64,000 nt of DNA, taken from the NCBI RefSeq assembly GCF_021440085.1, contig NZ_JAKCPW010000001.1, positions 248,001 to 312,000 on the forward strand. Reading direction: 5' to 3'. Below the pieces are notes generated by a model. That model was not told where the DNA came from, did not search any database, and saw only the letters and a program-made list of their open reading frames with translations. The position numbers and the translations under genes are program-made. Numbering within the stretch: the first letter of the stretch is position 1; every line of letters begins with the position of its first letter. Source of the stretch: Dyadobacter sp. CY261. Lineage in GTDB: Bacteria > Bacteroidota > Bacteroidia > Cytophagales > Spirosomataceae. This document shows positions 45,112-54,468 of this stretch, in pieces.

Positions 45112-45474
45112 ATGGCCAATGTCAAAACCATTCTCGACCAGTGGTCGGTAAAAGACCTGGAAGACAACTCCAACATCAACGTACTCGTAGAAAGCTGCAC
45201 CGAACTGGGTAATAATGCGAAGCCCGGCATACAAATCATGTGTATGGGACATTTCATTACCTACGAACCCAACATTGTAGAGCAATGGGCTTATAAGGCT
45301 GGTAAACAGGGCGTTTCGGAATATCTGCTCGAGGACAAATCATGGACCTACCACGAAGATCAGTACGTAAAGTATTTTCTGGTACTCGATAGCCCGCTTA
45401 AAGCGCGCATTACAGTGAAAACGCGCAGCTCTAAGCCGAACACCAAAGATTACGAACTGCCTTTCGAAGTATAA
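45112..45474 (+). CDS. Unknown small soluble protein, first gene of a three-gene cassette
   Basis: A 120-residue protein starting MANVKTILDQWSVKDLEDNSNINVLVESCTELG, with further segments GIQIMCMGHFITYEPNIVEQWAYKAGKQGVSEYLL, VKYFLVLDSPLKARITVKTRSS and a beta end KDYELPFEV. Alternating strands suggest a small beta-sandwich. No signal peptide or membrane part is seen, and no family is recognised. It is followed after 43 bases by a membrane protein and after that by a propeller-like protein, all on one strand. Confidence 0.68.
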   Translation: MANVKTILDQWSVKDLEDNSNINVLVESCTELGNNAKPGIQIMCMGHFITYEPNIVEQWAYKAGKQGVSEYLLEDKSWTYHEDQYVKYFLVLDSPLKARITVKTRSSKPNTKDYELPFEV

Positions 45475-45517
45475 CCGGGTGCCGGAAACCAGAAACACTC
45501 ATACACACCTATATCCC

Positions 45518-46222
45518 ATGATTAAGCTTACCTACTTCGCCCTGCTGGGCATTTTTTCTATCATTCTTCTGATAGCGGCGGTCTACTATCTCGTGAAACC
45601 CGCGCCGACCGGTGATAGCTCGGTCGGGTGGGCGATCGGGATATTTTATCTGGCCGGTCTCCTCGGCATAATACTGCTCGCCTCTTTGTTCTGGAAAAAC
45701 AAAACCATTGGTATCATCATTCTCTGTATTCCTGTGGGGTTCATTCTCTTTCCGATACTCAAAAGTAAGGCGAGAGATCTCTATGCCTGGCTACCTATGC
45801 AACGCAGCGCGGAACTTACATTACACATTGCCAACAATACACGGGCATTGGTAAATGTCAAACTGGAATGCTGGTTCGGTAATAAGGATGGGGAGCAGAT
45901 GACACTATATAAAACACTGGAATTTACATCTAAGCCGCTTGCGGTTAATCAGCACTTGCTTTCCGACTACGATGCGCAGCTCCTTTCTGCCAAATCCGCT
46001 TTTGTCCGTCTTGTTTTCTATGAGTGCCTGCAAGAATCCGGAAATGGCTATTCCTACGTCCGCGAAATTCAGCCCTGTATGCAGTCTCAAGAAATACCAA
46101 TTGAAGATTTCCTGGTAAAAGATTACCTCATTGCCATTGACGGCGAGAAAAATTCAGAAGCTTTTAAATCCGAGGTAAATCGGTTGAAACAGAGTGAAAT
46201 GTATAAGAGTGGGGTATTTTAA
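45518..46222 (+). CDS. Unknown membrane protein with three helices, middle of the cassette
   Basis: A 234-residue protein from ATG 45518 (MIKLTYFALLG). Three hydrophobic segments lie close together: ~3-25 (LTYFALLGIFSIILLIAAVYYL), ~38-60 (WAIGIFYLAGLLGIILLASLF) and ~65-83 (TIGIIILCIPVGFILFPIL). The remaining ~145 residues form a soluble beta-rich domain (ELTLHIANNTRALVNVKLECWFGNK, KSAFVRLVFYECLQESG, VKDYLIAIDGEKNSEAF) on one side of the membrane. No family recognised. The next gene starts 11 bases after its stop. Confidence 0.7.
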   Translation: MIKLTYFALLGIFSIILLIAAVYYLVKPAPTGDSSVGWAIGIFYLAGLLGIILLASLFWKNKTIGIIILCIPVGFILFPILKSKARDLYAWLPMQRSAELTLHIANNTRALVNVKLECWFGNKDGEQMTLYKTLEFTSKPLAVNQHLLSDYDAQLLSAKSAFVRLVFYECLQESGNGYSYVREIQPCMQSQEIPIEDFLVKDYLIAIDGEKNSEAFKSEVNRLKQSEMYKSGVF

Positions 46223-46233
46223 AATCATTTATT

Positions 46234-47124
46234 ATGCAGTTGACATTATCTCAAATTCTACCATCGCAATTAGGCAATCATTTAAGATTTATTTATGAAC
46301 TCGAGAGTCAAAGTGCTTTCCTGCTCGGTGATAGTAACAAAGTAGTACTATTGAGAGCTGACGGTTCACTGGAACTTATCGCCAATCTGGACGGGGAGGA
46401 TTATCAGTGGGAGGGTATTGGCGCCGATTTCCGCAGCGAAATAATGCAGAAAAGAGTTGATGGTTTCAAACAGCTTAGCAGAGACGAGCAAGTCCGGTTC
46501 ACACAATCTGAAATTTACAGGTCGACACGGGATATACCAGTCGCTAACTATGCACATGACGGTGCCTTACTTTTCTTTTCCGGTAAAAGCATTGCGTTAC
46601 TAAAATGGGAGGAAGAGCGGCTCGTCGAGTTGAAAAGAATCAAAACAAAAGGTCGAGACCCTATCAGAAGAGCATTGTCTCCGCAACAAAACCTGCTTCT
46701 TTACGGCACTAATTATGGCGAATTATATAGCCAGACATTTGACCGGGACCGTTTCCTTAAATCGAGTAAAATTGATCAACTACCGAATACCTGCTACCAG
46801 ATCACTTTCTCGGCTGACGGCGGGCGGTTATTCGTAGGCGGTCTTGGCTTTATTAAATTTTATGATTTTGATGGTAAAACATTCAGCCCTGTTGTGTCCT
46901 TCACCACGGCCATGAGGTCATTCGAACTTGTTGAGGATTACCTCTTTGTCAACAAGGGCATGCACGGGCTGGATGTGATCCGAATGAGCGATAAGCCAGA
47001 AAGGGTAACTTCGCTTGACCTGCCGTTTACGATTGATAAAATGTATTATCTAGCGCCGCAAAAAACCTTCCTGTTGATCTCCGGCTCCACAAATGAGTGG
47101 GCTCTGTTAAAATGGACAGAATAA
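46234..47124 (+). CDS. Unknown WD40/YVTN-like propeller protein, last gene of the cassette
   Basis: A 296-residue protein with repeated four-strand signals typical of a beta-propeller: LESQSAFLLGDSNKVVLLRADGSLELIANL, HDGALLFFSGKSIALLKWEEERLVELKRI, PQQNLLLYGTNYGELYSQTF, SADGGRLFVGGLGFIKFYDFDGKTFSPVV and APQKTFLLISGSTNEWALLKWTE. No signal peptide is seen, so it is probably cytoplasmic. It is the third gene of the 45112-47124 cassette and the start is MQLTLSQILPSQLG. Partner and role unknown. Confidence 0.7.
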   Translation: MQLTLSQILPSQLGNHLRFIYELESQSAFLLGDSNKVVLLRADGSLELIANLDGEDYQWEGIGADFRSEIMQKRVDGFKQLSRDEQVRFTQSEIYRSTRDIPVANYAHDGALLFFSGKSIALLKWEEERLVELKRIKTKGRDPIRRALSPQQNLLLYGTNYGELYSQTFDRDRFLKSSKIDQLPNTCYQITFSADGGRLFVGGLGFIKFYDFDGKTFSPVVSFTTAMRSFELVEDYLFVNKGMHGLDVIRMSDKPERVTSLDLPFTIDKMYYLAPQKTFLLISGSTNEWALLKWTE

Positions 47125-47127
47125 TAT

Positions 47128-47859
47128 TTATAAATAAATCTTCACCATTTCCCGCCAGTATCGTGGCCGGTGCGCCTCTTCTTCCCAGATAAAAAACTGA
47201 TGCGGCACACTGATCTGATGGAGCGAATCGCTTAAATGGCGGTTGTTATCCAGAAATGTGTCTTCACGGCCGATGACGAGCGTGATTTCCAGATCACGGA
47301 GCTTTTTTAGAAGTTCAGGGTCCGAAATGCCGGGTACGAAATGGTTCGGCATGTTGAAGTAGATGTCCTCGTCGAAATACCCATCGAAAAGATCCGCGAA
47401 AAAGGGGAGAGGTTGTGTAAGATCGTAGCGGGCGCTCATCCCCACCACTTTGGTGAATAGCTGCGGATGCTTGAATGCAATATTCACCGCATGATACCCA
47501 CCCAGGCTGCACCCCGCCGCTACCAGCTCCCGCTTTTTATTTTTACCACGGATAAACGGGATAACTTCTTCAAGAATGTACTTTTCATACTGAATATGGC
47601 GGGCAATGCGGCACGGCGGCGGCGCATCCGAGTAAAAACTCTCGCTATCGATACTATCGACGCAGTACACCTGAATTTCACCTGCTTCGATCTTACCCTT
47701 CATCGCATCGATGATCCGCCAGTTCTCAAAATCATAGAAATGGGCCGATCGGGTAGGGAAGAAAATCACCGGTGTGCCCGTGTGACCGAACACGAGCATT
47801 TCCATAAACTTGCCCAAACTCGGACTAAACCACTTGTGATACGTCCTTTCCATGACCAA
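47128..47859 (-). CDS. CE1-type esterase family protein
   Basis: A 243-residue alpha/beta-hydrolase without a signal peptide. Opening VMERTYHKWFSPSLGKFMEMLVFGHTGTPVIFFPT, the nucleophile elbow AAGCSLGGYHA (Ser118 from ATG 47859; ATG 47853 is two residues shorter), VIGREDTFLDNNRH with the acid, and His in EEEAHRPRYW. Resembles the putative cytosolic esterase group related to S-formylglutathione hydrolase. It ends three bases from the propeller gene on the opposite strand, and the downstream SGNH gene is on the same strand. Confidence 0.86.
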   Translation of the reverse strand: MVMERTYHKWFSPSLGKFMEMLVFGHTGTPVIFFPTRSAHFYDFENWRIIDAMKGKIEAGEIQVYCVDSIDSESFYSDAPPPCRIARHIQYEKYILEEVIPFIRGKNKKRELVAAGCSLGGYHAVNIAFKHPQLFTKVVGMSARYDLTQPLPFFADLFDGYFDEDIYFNMPNHFVPGISDPELLKKLRDLEITLVIGREDTFLDNNRHLSDSLHQISVPHQFFIWEEEAHRPRYWREMVKIYL

Positions 47860-47867
47860 CAGGATTG

Positions 47868-48485
47868 TTAAGAGGTTTTTTGAACCGTTTCAAGAACATC
47901 GTGTATGCTATCATTGATCAATTTCTTCCAGATGGCATACCCGCCCGCACTCAAATGCAGGCCATCTTCCTCAAAAAGAGATTTTCTGGGGTAGCCCTGG
48001 TAGTTAACCATCATTGGAAAAACATCGATATAATGTTGCTGTGCGTCTTTTTCAATCTCCTCCAGAATCAGATCATTCGCCATTCTGATGGACCCGATGA
48101 TTTCCCACCGCTGTATGCTTGGCTTGATAGAGACGAAAAAGCAGGGAACATCACCAAAACGTGCCCGGATCAGGCTTATCAGCTGGCGATAGAACAGCAA
48201 TACTTCTGTGGGATGCCGGCCGTCGCCGAGGTCGTTGTCTCCCGCGTAGATCACAAATCGCCGGGGGGAGGTCACGGAAGTCATGATACGTTCAAAAAAC
48301 CAGACGCAGGCCGCAAGCGTAGAACCGCCAAAACCGAGGTTGATAGGTTTAAGATCTTCGAAATCCTGGTACAGACCGGTCCACAATGTAAAGGTCGAAC
48401 TTCCGTAAAAGATAGTTTCGGGTTCATAGTTTAATGTAGATCGTTCTTTTTCGACTCTCTGTACTTCCTCTTCGTACCAGACCAT
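47868..48485 (-). CDS. SGNH/GDSL-type hydrolase
   Basis: A 205-residue GDSL-like esterase. Block I is FYGSSTFTLW (the Ser at 30 takes the place of GDS), block II LGFGGSTL, block III YAGDNDLGDG and block V DGLHLSAGGYAIW with the catalytic Asp and His. It starts MVWYEEEVQRVEKERS. It lies upstream of the CE1-type esterase gene (8-base gap), and both read leftward, so they may form a two-gene deacylation unit. Substrate unknown; it could be an acetyl-xylan or lysophospholipid-type ester. Confidence 0.86.
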   Translation of the reverse strand: MVWYEEEVQRVEKERSTLNYEPETIFYGSSTFTLWTGLYQDFEDLKPINLGFGGSTLAACVWFFERIMTSVTSPRRFVIYAGDNDLGDGRHPTEVLLFYRQLISLIRARFGDVPCFFVSIKPSIQRWEIIGSIRMANDLILEEIEKDAQQHYIDVFPMMVNYQGYPRKSLFEEDGLHLSAGGYAIWKKLINDSIHDVLETVQKTS

Positions 48486-48716
48486 ATTTCCTGATTTGCT
48501 GTACCCTGCTGATTAAGGTGTTCGACTGTAAAAGTAAGTATGCCAAATTAACATACCGTTAAATTACGGTCATTGGAATAAGAATAATTGTGATTTTCAG
48601 GGACTTTCTGGCTGGCATTACAGAAATACACCAATAAGTCTAATTTTTTATAGACTGGTTACAACCAATGTCTGCCATTCAGTTTCTCTGCATTATTATT
48701 CAAATATACAATTAGC

Positions 48717-49142
48717 ATGAAAAAGACGATTTTACTCGCATTTCTCTGTATCGCAGCAATTGCCTGCGACAAAAAGGAAGACAGCACACCACAGCCGGAA
48801 CTCAATTCGATCAGCGTCCCCTATCGCCAGGCCACCAAGGTTTCAGCTTCGGGAACCGATCTGAAGGTTGAACTGAAAGAAGTGAACGACAGCCGGTGCC
48901 CAGCTAACGCAACCTGCATTTCTATGGGAAGTGCGAAACTGGTACTTGCCGTTTCTGACACTTCAAATCAGGTGGATGTGAATCTGGAATTCAAGGGTGA
49001 TTCGAAAGACAATGCACAGGAGTTTAAGCTCGGCGGTGTTACGTATTTGCTATCAGTCAGTGAAGTGCTTCCTTATCCAGAACTTCCAAAATCACCCAAG
49101 CTGGAAGATTACAAAATCGGAGTATCCATCGAAAAAAAGTAA
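48717..49142 (+). CDS. Small lipoprotein of unknown function
   Basis: A 141-residue lipoprotein: lipobox AIAC gives Cys17, followed by a DKKED linker. The body (ISVPYRQATKVSASGTDLKVELKEVNDSRCPANATCISMGSAKLVLAV...) has a Cys pair at about 59 and 65 in a beta-rich domain, and ends KLEDYKIGVSIEKK. Several Bacteroidota lipoproteins share the DSRCPANATCI loop, but the function is unknown. Its terminator lies at 49172-49203. Confidence 0.78.
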   Translation: MKKTILLAFLCIAAIACDKKEDSTPQPELNSISVPYRQATKVSASGTDLKVELKEVNDSRCPANATCISMGSAKLVLAVSDTSNQVDVNLEFKGDSKDNAQEFKLGGVTYLLSVSEVLPYPELPKSPKLEDYKIGVSIEKK

Positions 49143-49171
49143 TAGATTCAGATTTGGTGTGAAGTGCAGCA

Positions 49172-49203
49172 AAAGGAGTCAGGGTTTATCCTGGCTCCTT
49201 TTC
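49172..49203 (+). terminator. Hairpin terminator
   Basis: Arms aaaaggagtcagg (49172-49184) and cctggctcctttt (49191-49203, one wobble). Ends the lipoprotein gene. Confidence 0.7.
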
Positions 49204-49278
49204 TCATTTTTGCCTCTTCCCATTCCTTCAACTCATTTTTGTTGTATCTTAATCGCCTTAAAACCCATTAATCAGGCA

Positions 49279-50211
49279 ATGAAGCATATTTTTTCAAGAC
49301 GGGAGGCATTAGCCGGTATGGCTGCTGCAGGTGCCGCTTTGGCATTGGATCCGTTAACTTCCTCGGCACAGGGCGACCTCAAAATGATATTGGAACGAAA
49401 AATCCCGTCAACAGGCGAGCGACTGCCGGTGATAGGCCTGGGTTCCTGGCAGCAGTTCGATATTGGAACAGGGGCTGCGGAACGGACGCCATTAAAAGAA
49501 GTTTTGCAAAAAATGCAGGAAATGGGCAGCAAAGTAATCGACGCCTCGCCTATGTATGGGCGCGCTGAGCAGGTAATTGGCGATCTGACCACCGAATTAA
49601 AACTCAACGACCGCTTCTTCTTCGCAACGAAAGTCTGGACTACCGGCAAACAGGAGGGGATTAATCAAATGAATGCTTCATTGCAGAAAATGAAGCGGAA
49701 AAAGATCGACCTGATGCAGGTTCATAACTTGCAGGATTGGGAAACGCACCTGAAAACGCTGAAAGACTGGAAAGCCGAAGGGAAGATCCGCCATATTGGT
49801 ATAACCCATTACACCGACGCCTCCCATTCAAGATTGGAACAGATCGTGAAGTCGGAAAATATCGATTTTGTACAATTTAACTATTCCGTCCGTTCGCGGA
49901 ATGCTGAAAAAAGTCTGCTGAAAGCTGCGAAGGACAAAGGAGTTGCCGTCATCATCAACGAACCCTTCGAGCAAGGCGCGTTGTTCAGGGCGGTGAAGGG
50001 CAAGGAATTGCCGGCCTGGGCGGGAGATTACGATATCAAAAGCTGGGCGCAGCTTTTTCTGAAATACATCATCAGCAACGACGCCGTCACCTGTGTGATA
50101 CCAGGCACTTCGGATGTGAAGCACCTGGTCGATAACCTGGGGGCCGGAGAAGGGCGGTTGCCCGACGAGGCCGGCCGGAAAAAAATCCGCGAGTGGATCT
50201 CGGGTGTTTAG
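49279..50211 (+). CDS. Tat-exported aldo/keto reductase
   Basis: A 310-residue AKR. Start at ATG 49279 (MKHIFSRREALAGMAAAGAALAL) gives a Tat-like signal; the frame extends back to 48997 over the neighbouring gene and is not real there. The AKR barrel shows RLPVIGLGSWQQFD, VIDASPMYGRAEQVIG (Asp and Tyr of the tetrad), FFATKVWTTG (Lys), LMQVHNLQDWETHL (His) and the C-terminal VTCVIPGTSDVKHLVDNLGAG cofactor segment. The stop codon abuts the stop of the convergent quinoprotein gene without a gap. Substrate unknown. Confidence 0.9.
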   Translation: MKHIFSRREALAGMAAAGAALALDPLTSSAQGDLKMILERKIPSTGERLPVIGLGSWQQFDIGTGAAERTPLKEVLQKMQEMGSKVIDASPMYGRAEQVIGDLTTELKLNDRFFFATKVWTTGKQEGINQMNASLQKMKRKKIDLMQVHNLQDWETHLKTLKDWKAEGKIRHIGITHYTDASHSRLEQIVKSENIDFVQFNYSVRSRNAEKSLLKAAKDKGVAVIINEPFEQGALFRAVKGKELPAWAGDYDIKSWAQLFLKYIISNDAVTCVIPGTSDVKHLVDNLGAGEGRLPDEAGRKKIREWISGV

Positions 50212-52356
50212 TTATTCCAACGCAAATGCAACATACTGGTTGCCCTTTTTCGTACCCAGCTTGGTTCCGCCGCAGGCGATCACCACGTATTGTTTCCCAT
50301 TGGCTTCATAAGTAGCGGGCGTAGCGAACCCGGCAGCCGGCAATTGCGTTTCCCACAGCAATTTGCCGGTTTTTTTGTCAAACACTCTGAACTTCCCGTC
50401 TTTGGTAGCAGCGATAAAAAGCAATCCGCTTGCAGTGACCACCGGTCCGCCGTAATTTTCAGTGCCGGTAGTAGGTACACCTTTGGCTTTCAGCGATTCG
50501 ACTTCGCCAAATGGTATTTTCCATAAAAACTGGCCTGTGTTCAGGTTAATGGCATTAAGCGTTCCCCACGGTGGTGAAATGGCGGGTAAGCCGTTAGCAT
50601 CGAGGAATTTATTGTAACCGGTGCTTTGGTAAGGCAAATATACTTTCTTGGAAACGGGCGTTTCCGAAACCGCCTCCACTTTTTCATCACCAAACAGGAA
50701 TGCAACCAACGCCTGCTTTTCAACGGCGGTCAACATCGTGAAACCAGGCATCATACCCTTGCCGGTTGTCAGCAACTGGTTTACAAATGGCCTATCGCGG
50801 CGCGCTCCAATGTCGATCAATGACGGGTAACCGCTTTTGGCGTTCCCTTTCCGCTGCGGGCCGTGGCAGGTAACGCAGTAAGCGGTGTAAACTTTTTCGC
50901 CCGGGCTGAGGCTCGAAAGCTCGCTTTCCTTCGGCGTATCCTTCATCGTCAGTATCCAGGCCATTTCGTTGCTGTTCACATACATAATGCCCTCGTCCGG
51001 GTCGGCAGCCGCACCGCCCCATTCTGCGCCGCCGTCGAAGCCGGGCAGGATCACAGTGCCTTCCTTGCTGGGGGCAGCGAAAAGTGCCTTTTTATAAGTT
51101 TTAAATTTGATTTTTAAGGAGTCCCTGTCCGGCGCGTGGACGCTGATGTCATTGTCGGTCAGGGGGTAGGCTTGCCGCGCAAATGGGGCCGGTTTGCTAG
51201 GAACCGGTTGCGTAGGCCAGGGATGTTCGCCCGGAAGCGCGGTCTGCGGTGCGGTCACTTCTTTAATCGGGAACAGCGGTTTGCCGGTAACGCGATCAAA
51301 AACAAATACATAACCCTGTTTGCTGACCTGGGCCACGGCATCCACCTTCCTCGGTTTGCCGTCAGGGCCATTCTGGGTAATAGTAATCAGGTTGGGAGGG
51401 GCGGGAAGGTCGCGGTCCCACATATCGTGGTGCATGGTCTGGTAATGCCAGAGACGCTTGCCGGTTCGGGCATCAAGTGCAAGCAGGCAGTTTGAAAATA
51501 GATTGGCACCCTTGCGTTTGCCACCATAAAAGTCATATCCTGCCGATCCGGTAGGGACGTACAAAATGCCACGTTTGCGATCGATGGCGGTACCGGCCCA
51601 ATTGTTCGCAGCACCGGTATAGGTGTTTTTGTAGGCATCGGAAGGGAAAGTTTCGTAGCCGAATTCGCCCGGATATGGAATGGTATGAAACGTCCATACC
51701 AGCTTGCCGGTGCGCACATTGAATGCCCGCAAATCGCCAGGAGCAGCATCCGAATCCTCGGAGAGCCGCAGCGGCATGATTATCAAATCCTCGAAGATCG
51801 TTCCCGGTGTATTGGAAACCATGTATTTGTTTTTGGCGATCTCCGGCAGACCGGTATGCAAATCAATGCGCCCATTGTCTCCAAAGCTCTCAATGATTTT
51901 GCCTGTGCGTGCATCGAGCGCATACAGATATGCGCCCATGGCGTGCAGGATGCGCTTGTCGTCGCCATCCTCCCAGTAAGTAAGCCCGCGACTGGTATTC
52001 GATCCGTTTTTGGATTTATCACCGAATATCCAAAGCTGCTTGCCGGTAGCCGCATCGAGGGCAAATGCCTGCACGGTAGCCGTTACCCCATACAGCACGC
52101 CATTCACTACAATGGGATTCACCTGCGTTTGTCCCGAGTCGGGCATGGACCAGGTCCAGGCTACTTTTAGGTTTTTTACATTCTCCTTGTTGATTTGGGT
52201 CAAAGGAGAATAATGGTTTCGGTCGGGGCCGCCGAGGTACTCGCGCCATTCGCTGCCCGGGCCCGGGTTATTTTTATCTTTTTTGTCGGAAACACTCTGT
52301 GCACCTGCCAGTAGCATTGCAGCGCTGCCGATACACCATATGATGGGTTTTAGCAT
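50212..52356 (-). CDS. PQQ-dependent dehydrogenase with inserted cytochrome c domain
   Basis: A 714-residue exported quinoprotein of the glucose/alcohol dehydrogenase type. Signal peptide 1-19 (MLKPIIWCIGSAAMLLAGA). Eight-bladed propeller: EWREYLGGPDRNHYSPLTQINKENVKNLKVAWTW, NNWAGTAIDRKRGILYVPTG, TMHHDMWDRDLPAPPNL and FDGGAEWGGAAADPDEGIMYVNSNEMAW. The c-type heme CVTCH lies at 491-495, inserted before the last blades, as in some membrane glucose dehydrogenase homologs. The sequence ends FRVFDKKTGKLLW, YVVIACGGTKLG. It oxidises a sugar or polyol in the periplasm. Same strand as the SASA esterase gene, 30 bases downstream of it. Confidence 0.93.
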   Translation of the reverse strand: MLKPIIWCIGSAAMLLAGAQSVSDKKDKNNPGPGSEWREYLGGPDRNHYSPLTQINKENVKNLKVAWTWSMPDSGQTQVNPIVVNGVLYGVTATVQAFALDAATGKQLWIFGDKSKNGSNTSRGLTYWEDGDDKRILHAMGAYLYALDARTGKIIESFGDNGRIDLHTGLPEIAKNKYMVSNTPGTIFEDLIIMPLRLSEDSDAAPGDLRAFNVRTGKLVWTFHTIPYPGEFGYETFPSDAYKNTYTGAANNWAGTAIDRKRGILYVPTGSAGYDFYGGKRKGANLFSNCLLALDARTGKRLWHYQTMHHDMWDRDLPAPPNLITITQNGPDGKPRKVDAVAQVSKQGYVFVFDRVTGKPLFPIKEVTAPQTALPGEHPWPTQPVPSKPAPFARQAYPLTDNDISVHAPDRDSLKIKFKTYKKALFAAPSKEGTVILPGFDGGAEWGGAAADPDEGIMYVNSNEMAWILTMKDTPKESELSSLSPGEKVYTAYCVTCHGPQRKGNAKSGYPSLIDIGARRDRPFVNQLLTTGKGMMPGFTMLTAVEKQALVAFLFGDEKVEAVSETPVSKKVYLPYQSTGYNKFLDANGLPAISPPWGTLNAINLNTGQFLWKIPFGEVESLKAKGVPTTGTENYGGPVVTASGLLFIAATKDGKFRVFDKKTGKLLWETQLPAAGFATPATYEANGKQYVVIACGGTKLGTKKGNQYVAFALE

Positions 52357-52386
52357 AAAAATCTAAACTCAAATGACGGAAGGAAT

Positions 52387-54342
52387 TTATTCAAAACGGG
52401 CGTTGACGGTCATGCCCGGCCAGGAGTCGGTCCTGAATGCACTGGCGGGAAAACCGTCGGTACTGTACAGATTGGCATCTTCCGGCGCATCCGACCAGGC
52501 GTAACGCACAGCTACCGGTTTGCTCACTTTAGGGCTGGACACGATCACCTTATTACCCTGGATTTCTGCTTTGGCATAATGGAAAACTTTATCGTCACCT
52601 GCTACTTCGAAGCCTTTCAGGTAACCGTACCGGTCTTTGATCATCAATCCGTTTTCCGCGTTTTTAAAGGAAATCACAGCCTTGCTGCCATCGACCTGCA
52701 TCTGATCGTAAAGCGGGGAGGCATAAGGGATATTCTGTCCATAATCTAATTTCAACGCATTGGTAGCCAGGCGGTGGGCCACATCCTGCTTGTTGGTGGG
52801 GTGGATGTCGTTGGGGTTGCCCACGTCGGTGCTCACAGCCATACCGGTTTTGGGTAGGCTCAATGTAAGGTTCTGCGCCTCGCGAAGCTCCGCCCAGTTG
52901 CTGCCTTTATTACTGTCGCGATCGGTGCCGTAGCTGGATAGTTGTACCCAGTAAAATGAAAACTCGTCGTTCCAAAGCTTGCGCCAGTCATTGATCATGA
53001 GCGGGAACGATTGACGGTACTGGTAAGCCCGGCCTGCATTGCTCTCGCCCTGGTACCAAAGCATGCCGCGAACGGCGAACGGGAGCAACGGAACGATCAT
53101 CGCATTGTAAATCGTTGTGCCTACATTGTTCATCAAATGAGCATACTCGTGCTTTTCGGCAAATGCGGGCATAAGGAACCAGTCTTTCGATAGGTCGATC
53201 TTCCGGGTACCGTCGGCAATGTAGAGGTCACTGGCTGAACCCATCATTCCGGGACCAAACCAGGATGCGCCCACCATATTGCCCGTCTTGACGATCAGCA
53301 CGTTCTTACCTTCTTTCCAAGTGTTGGCTGGCACATCGATTTTTCGCGGACCTTTGCTGGTGCCTTCATGAACCAGTTTGCCATTAATATAAACTTCAAT
53401 CTGCCCATCGTTTTCGGCGAGCGATAGCATAGTCTGTTTGGAGACCAAATCTGCCGGGAAATTCACTTCTCTGGCCATATATCCTTTGCCACGGAAGCCC
53501 ATCAGCCCTTTCCAATCCCACTGCCCGATCGGATCGGCGGTTTTTTGCCAGGCTGTAAAATCTACGTCAGGTGAAAGGTATTTCTTCTCATCCTCCCAGG
53601 TAGGATCGTAAGATGCTTTTTTGAAAAGTTGCTTTTTTAATTTTTTATCCATCACCAAATCTGCCTCTTCCCAGGTTTTAGGCATGTTTTGAGCATAGGA
53701 ACGTAATTCATCGTTGCCAAGCATGGCTTCCTTACTGATCCAGCCTTCAATCTGAGATCCTCCCCAAGACGAATGCAGGATGCCGATAGGTACGTTCAAT
53801 TTTTTATAAATTTCGCGGGCAAAGAAAAAACCAATTGCGGTAAATCCGCCAACCGTTTCGGCATTTGCTACTTTCCATTCGCCAGCTTTCAAATCCTGCT
53901 GAGGCTGCAATTCCACAACGTGGTCGACGCGGAAATGCCGGATCTGCGGATAATCCGCATTTTTTCGCTCTTCTTCGTAGTTTTTGGCGGCCGAAACGGG
54001 CCATTCCATATTCGATTGGCCTGAGCAAAGCCATACTTCGCCGATCAGGACGTCATTGGCCGTGGCATTGCCCGATTTGGCCGTAGCCGTCAGGATATGA
54101 GGGCCGCCTGCTTCCAGCGGTTTAAAACTAACTTTCCATTTGCCCTCTGCATCTGCTTTTACATCCAACGACTGCCCGGCAAGGGTAACCTTCACTTTTT
54201 CACCCGGCTTAGCCCAGCCCCACACAGGAACCGGTTTCTGACGTTGCAGCACGACATGGTCGGAAAAAAGACGGGCAAATTTGACTTGCGCGAATGCGGA
54301 CGTTGCGCAGGTGAGGAGCAGCAGGATAAGTACTCGTTTCAT
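52387..54342 (-). CDS. Sialate O-acetylesterase-family (SASA) esterase
   Basis: A 651-residue exported protein (signal peptide MKRVLILLLLTCATSAFAQ). The SGNH-like SASA domain has nucleophile serine in EVWLCSGQSNMEWPVSA (about residues 104-120), FAREIYKKLNVPIGILHSSWGGSQIEGWIS, AVRGMLWYQGESNAGRAYQYRQ and the Asp/His pair in VSTDVGNPNDIHPTNKQDVAHR. An all-beta insertion (residues ~235-400) with WKEGKNVLIVKTGN looks like a galactose-binding/jelly-roll domain. Such proteins deacetylate sugars in glycan degradation; it pairs with the downstream quinoprotein gene in one direction. Confidence 0.92.
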   Translation of the reverse strand: MKRVLILLLLTCATSAFAQVKFARLFSDHVVLQRQKPVPVWGWAKPGEKVKVTLAGQSLDVKADAEGKWKVSFKPLEAGGPHILTATAKSGNATANDVLIGEVWLCSGQSNMEWPVSAAKNYEEERKNADYPQIRHFRVDHVVELQPQQDLKAGEWKVANAETVGGFTAIGFFFAREIYKKLNVPIGILHSSWGGSQIEGWISKEAMLGNDELRSYAQNMPKTWEEADLVMDKKLKKQLFKKASYDPTWEDEKKYLSPDVDFTAWQKTADPIGQWDWKGLMGFRGKGYMAREVNFPADLVSKQTMLSLAENDGQIEVYINGKLVHEGTSKGPRKIDVPANTWKEGKNVLIVKTGNMVGASWFGPGMMGSASDLYIADGTRKIDLSKDWFLMPAFAEKHEYAHLMNNVGTTIYNAMIVPLLPFAVRGMLWYQGESNAGRAYQYRQSFPLMINDWRKLWNDEFSFYWVQLSSYGTDRDSNKGSNWAELREAQNLTLSLPKTGMAVSTDVGNPNDIHPTNKQDVAHRLATNALKLDYGQNIPYASPLYDQMQVDGSKAVISFKNAENGLMIKDRYGYLKGFEVAGDDKVFHYAKAEIQGNKVIVSSPKVSKPVAVRYAWSDAPEDANLYSTDGFPASAFRTDSWPGMTVNARFE

Positions 54343-54468
54343 GGAAAGGCAAATTGTTTTTGGTTACCTATAAATGCCGGAAGTGGCCATATTCTACTGG
54401 AATAATAGGTAAACGCATCCGGATTAGTGATTTTGGCGTTATTTTTAGCCCCAATTCAAGTATATGCC

